From Hyphomicrobiales bacterium (GTDB taxonomy: Bacteria > Pseudomonadota > Alphaproteobacteria > Rhizobiales > Rhizobiaceae), in NCBI GenBank assembly GCA_900473185.1, contig UCKU01000062.1:1-35765 (forward strand): a stretch of DNA of 35,765 nt, written 5' to 3'. Shown in pieces: positions 33,779 through 35,765 of this stretch. Positions within the stretch are counted from its first letter, which is position 1. Every line of letters begins with the position of its first letter. The notes under the pieces were generated by a model that was not told where the DNA came from, made no database searches, and saw nothing but the letters and a program-made list of their open reading frames with translations. Position numbers and translations under genes: made by a program.

Positions 33779-34261
33779 TTACATCCTGACCTTTGCATTG
33801 TCGCCCATGTCCGGCTTAGCGCTGCTCATCGCGGCAGCCGCCATCTTGATGTAAGAGACGATGGTCCCCGGACTATCCCAGAACTCGGCATAGGACGGCG
33901 TCACCTTCAGCACACGAATCGACGGATCCTCGGCGTTGTCCCACCAGGCTTTCGCTGGCGTAGCCCAGAGATCACGGATCCTTTCGCGGTCGCTCGAGAC
34001 TTCCGCCTTTCCGGTTACCGATACGTATTTCTGCCCCTTGCTGTCGGCAAAGGCGAGGCATACGTCCGGCTGCCGGGCGATTTCGTCGTCCTTGTGGCTG
34101 TCGACATCGGTCAGAAAATAGAAGCTGTTCTCAAGCCGCTCGACATAAGCTGACATCGGCCGGGCGCGAATATCATCACCGGATTTCGTTACCAACATGC
34201 AAAAGCCGATCTTTTCGGCTAGGTCCCATACGCGCTCGCTGTCGTTTCCATCCTTGGTCAT
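33779..34261 (-). CDS. General-stress pyridoxamine 5'-phosphate oxidase-like protein
   Basis: This 160-residue protein belongs to the 'general stress protein 26' branch of the PNPOx-like flavin-binding fold. It shows WDLAEKIGFCMLVTKSGDDIRARPMSAYV, FYFLTDVDSHKDDEI, KYVSVTGKAEVSSDRERI and the WWDNAEDPSIRVLKVTPSYAEFWDSP block. Such proteins usually bind FMN/FAD and are induced by stress; their substrates are unknown. The start has AAGGAG 6 bases upstream. A GGAAC-type promoter candidate lies at 34355-34379, 94 bases upstream of the start. It is monocistronic. Confidence 0.88.
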   Translation of the reverse strand: MTKDGNDSERVWDLAEKIGFCMLVTKSGDDIRARPMSAYVERLENSFYFLTDVDSHKDDEIARQPDVCLAFADSKGQKYVSVTGKAEVSSDRERIRDLWATPAKAWWDNAEDPSIRVLKVTPSYAEFWDSPGTIVSYIKMAAAAMSSAKPDMGDNAKVRM

Positions 34262-34635
34262 CTCGATCTCCTTTTTCTGGCGTAAAGCACTTTCGGTTGG
34301 CGCATCAATGCCAAGCTGCGCGCCTCATCGACGCCCACACAGGTTCAGCCCAACAACACAGAAGCGCAGCAGGAGTTCCCGAACGCTGCGACCTGACTAT
34401 CGATGATCTTGTTGAACTCGCTTCAAGGCGCGATCCCCCTCGTGCCGAAGCAAAGCGCCAGCCTGAAGATATCCGACACGCCTGGCCACTGTCATGACAG
34501 CATTGCCTCTGGTCACCGCCTAGCCAGCCCAAACGATAATGCCGGCACAGGCCGGAAAGCCCGAGGCATTTCATGCCTATCTTTCGCTTTCGAACCAAAA
34601 AACGTCAGCCGCGTTACCGCCCAAAGGAGATCACA
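34262..34635. other. Intergenic stretch between divergent genes
   Basis: It holds the stress promoter candidate of the PNPOx-like gene (34355-34379). I see no gene or further promoter in the rest. Confidence 0.45.
34355..34379 (-). promoter_or_regulatory. EcfG/RpoE2-type stress promoter candidate
   Basis: On the minus strand GGAAC (34375-34379) is followed after 17 bases by GTTGTT (GGAAC-N18-TT, ending at 34355). It is 94 bases upstream of a general-stress family gene, which fits. Confidence 0.6.
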
Positions 34636-35076
34636 ATGCGTCTGATCATAGAAAGCGACTATGGCACGGTTTCGGGGGAGCATGCCGAGGAAAGCGAGCT
34701 CGACAGGGCGCATCAATTGGTCGACGAATTCCTCGTCTTCGTCAAGGAAAACGACGTCGGAAACGACATCATCGACGAGATCGAATTGCCAGTTCCCAAA
34801 TCGCTCCTGGTGCCGGCCTTCTCAATGGTGATTGCGGCCGAACGGCGCCCCCCTATCAAGAGCCTCCTTATCAAGGCAGGCATGACGCTTGCACATTACC
34901 GGCCGGGTCTTGGACCCCGCATCCGGATACGGCCGGGCTTGCCGCGGTGGCGCCCCGAGCCGTCGATATCGAGACGCCTTGCCCAACGCCTTGAGCGGAC
35001 GCTGCTCGCCGTGGCCGAGGAACGGGTTCGGCTCGCCGAAACCTACCTGCGCGCCACCCAGCGTTCATTCAACTGA
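34636..35076 (+). CDS. Hypothetical protein
   Basis: This 146-residue protein starts MRLIIESDYGTV with AAAGGAG 6 bases upstream. The first 90 residues contain amphipathic helices (LDRAHQLVDEFLVFVKENDVG) and an Ile/Leu-rich strand; the C-terminal half is strongly basic and Pro/Arg-rich (RIRIRPGLPRWRPEPSISRR), with a final helix (LERTLLAVAEERVRLAETYL). No known motif is recognised. The basic half could bind nucleic acid or the membrane. The gene is monocistronic and has no visible stress promoter. Confidence 0.65.
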   Translation: MRLIIESDYGTVSGEHAEESELDRAHQLVDEFLVFVKENDVGNDIIDEIELPVPKSLLVPAFSMVIAAERRPPIKSLLIKAGMTLAHYRPGLGPRIRIRPGLPRWRPEPSISRRLAQRLERTLLAVAEERVRLAETYLRATQRSFN

Positions 35077-35397
35077 CGATCCGCGCCACGCTGCGCTCCT
35101 TCCGGATCTCAGAAGCCGAATGATCGCAATGATGTTCGACGCTCGACTAGGATGCTTCGGGGTGCAGTCCTGCACCGGCGGCACCTCGACCATCCCATGT
35201 CATGATCCTGGCGTACCACTTCCTCTCCGCGAATTGGCCTGGAGTGTACACGCCCGGGTGAAAGCGGGGCCTTTGGATGATGGCGGCGAATGCGGAAAAC
35301 CCACCTGGACAAATATGTGCTACGACAGATCGGCGAGTATGGCCTGTCGATCATCATTTCCCGGGTCGCGAATAGTCATTCTTCAAGGAGAGCTCAA
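35077..35397. other. Short stretch without a gene
   Basis: A short palindrome (GGTGCAG-TC-CTGCACC, 35161-35176) is the only notable element. No gene is supported. Confidence 0.4.
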
Positions 35398-35574
35398 GTG
35401 GCTTGGAAAACACGGAATATCGAATACGTGAACGGCTACAAGATTGTTGAAGTCGATGGACCCGCCTTCAAAGTCTTCGATGGCGATCGGCAGATCGGTG
35501 ATGATTTCCCCTACCCCGGCGAAGCGGCAGCTCACGCGAATTCTCTGCCAAGACTGAACCCTCCGCGAAGCTAG
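35398..35574 (+). CDS. Small hypothetical protein with GTG start
   Basis: This 58-residue protein starts with GTG (VAWKTRNIEYVNGYKIVEVDG). AAGGAG lies 8 bases upstream, so this start is preferred over a longer frame to 35290. The sequence is strand-rich (IEYVNGYKIVEV, AFKVFDGDRQIGDDFPYPGEA), suggesting a small beta fold. No family is recognised. It is the last gene visible in the window; what follows to the end (35575-35765) shows nothing recognisable. Confidence 0.6.
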   Translation: MAWKTRNIEYVNGYKIVEVDGPAFKVFDGDRQIGDDFPYPGEAAAHANSLPRLNPPRS

Positions 35575-35765
35575 TCAGAGATCCCAAGACTCGAGTTTTT
35601 CAGTTCTCTCGACTGGGGCATTGAGCCTCAGCGCTTAAAAGGGATCGGAACCCTCGCCTCCAAATTGCTAGATATTCGATTCACAGATGGAATTCTGAGC
35701 AAGCTGCAAAGTCCCGGGAGCTGACGGTACAATCATTCTTTAATCTTGGACTTTGATCTCTCAGC

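Noticed and set aside
1..35765. CRISPR arrays, tRNA or rRNA genes, transposases and integrases
   Set aside because: Reading both strands I saw no repeat-spacer pattern, no RNA gene and no mobile-element protein.

Overview
The window reads as a chromosomal-accessory or plasmid region of an alphaproteobacterium of the order Hyphomicrobiales, most like Rhizobium/Sinorhizobium/Agrobacterium. This rests on family content: two DUF982 proteins, two DUF1236-type secreted proteins, an HWE histidine kinase with single-domain receivers, a class III cyclase fused to TolB/TPR, a KGG stress protein, remnants of rhizobial LigD and of a CPA2 antiporter, and moderately high GC. No rRNA, tRNA, CRISPR array, transposase or replication gene was recognised.

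Layout. 1-8 kb: a degenerate single-domain receiver, a small secreted protein, a haloacetate-dehalogenase-like hydrolase, a frameshifted antiporter remnant, a PAS-PAS-HWE kinase, a DUF982 protein and several small proteins, separated by long gene-poor stretches. 8.3-12.5 kb: htpG, a decayed LigD C-terminus, and a divergent CGNR regulator/EamA transporter pair sharing a palindromic operator candidate. 13-19 kb: a canonical single-domain receiver, a cyclase-TolB-TPR protein, a second DUF982 protein, a KGG stress protein, two DUF1236-type envelope proteins and a BON-domain protein. 19.7-28.8 kb: four large same-strand glycan genes. The last three are tightly coupled and each is a fusion with an N-terminal glycosyltransferase: GT-UDP-galactopyranose mutase, GT-Gfo/Idh/MocA oxidoreductase-MDR dehydrogenase, and GT-glycoside hydrolase (clan A-like). 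29-35.7 kb: small stress-type genes, including a truncated MOSC protein, a zinc-ribbon protein, a low-affinity iron permease-like protein and a general-stress PNPOx-like protein.

How it works together. Eight sites fit GGAAC-N18-TT and one fits GGAAC-N19-TT, the promoter form of the alphaproteobacterial general stress sigma factor (EcfG/RpoE2). Most sit just ahead of genes in this window, including the KGG protein, a DUF1236-type protein, the PNPOx-like protein and the fused glycan operon. Three share the longer form GGAAC-N14-GTTGTT. I infer a stress-response accessory island: HWE kinase and receivers for sensing, envelope and small stress proteins as output, and a galactofuranose-type glycan made under the same sigma factor. 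The fused glycan operon and its stress promoter are the strongest candidates for an undescribed system.

The islands between genes are rich in decayed sequence (LigD, CPA2 antiporter, MOSC), as expected of an accessory region. All identities come from reading protein motifs by eye; no database search was run.
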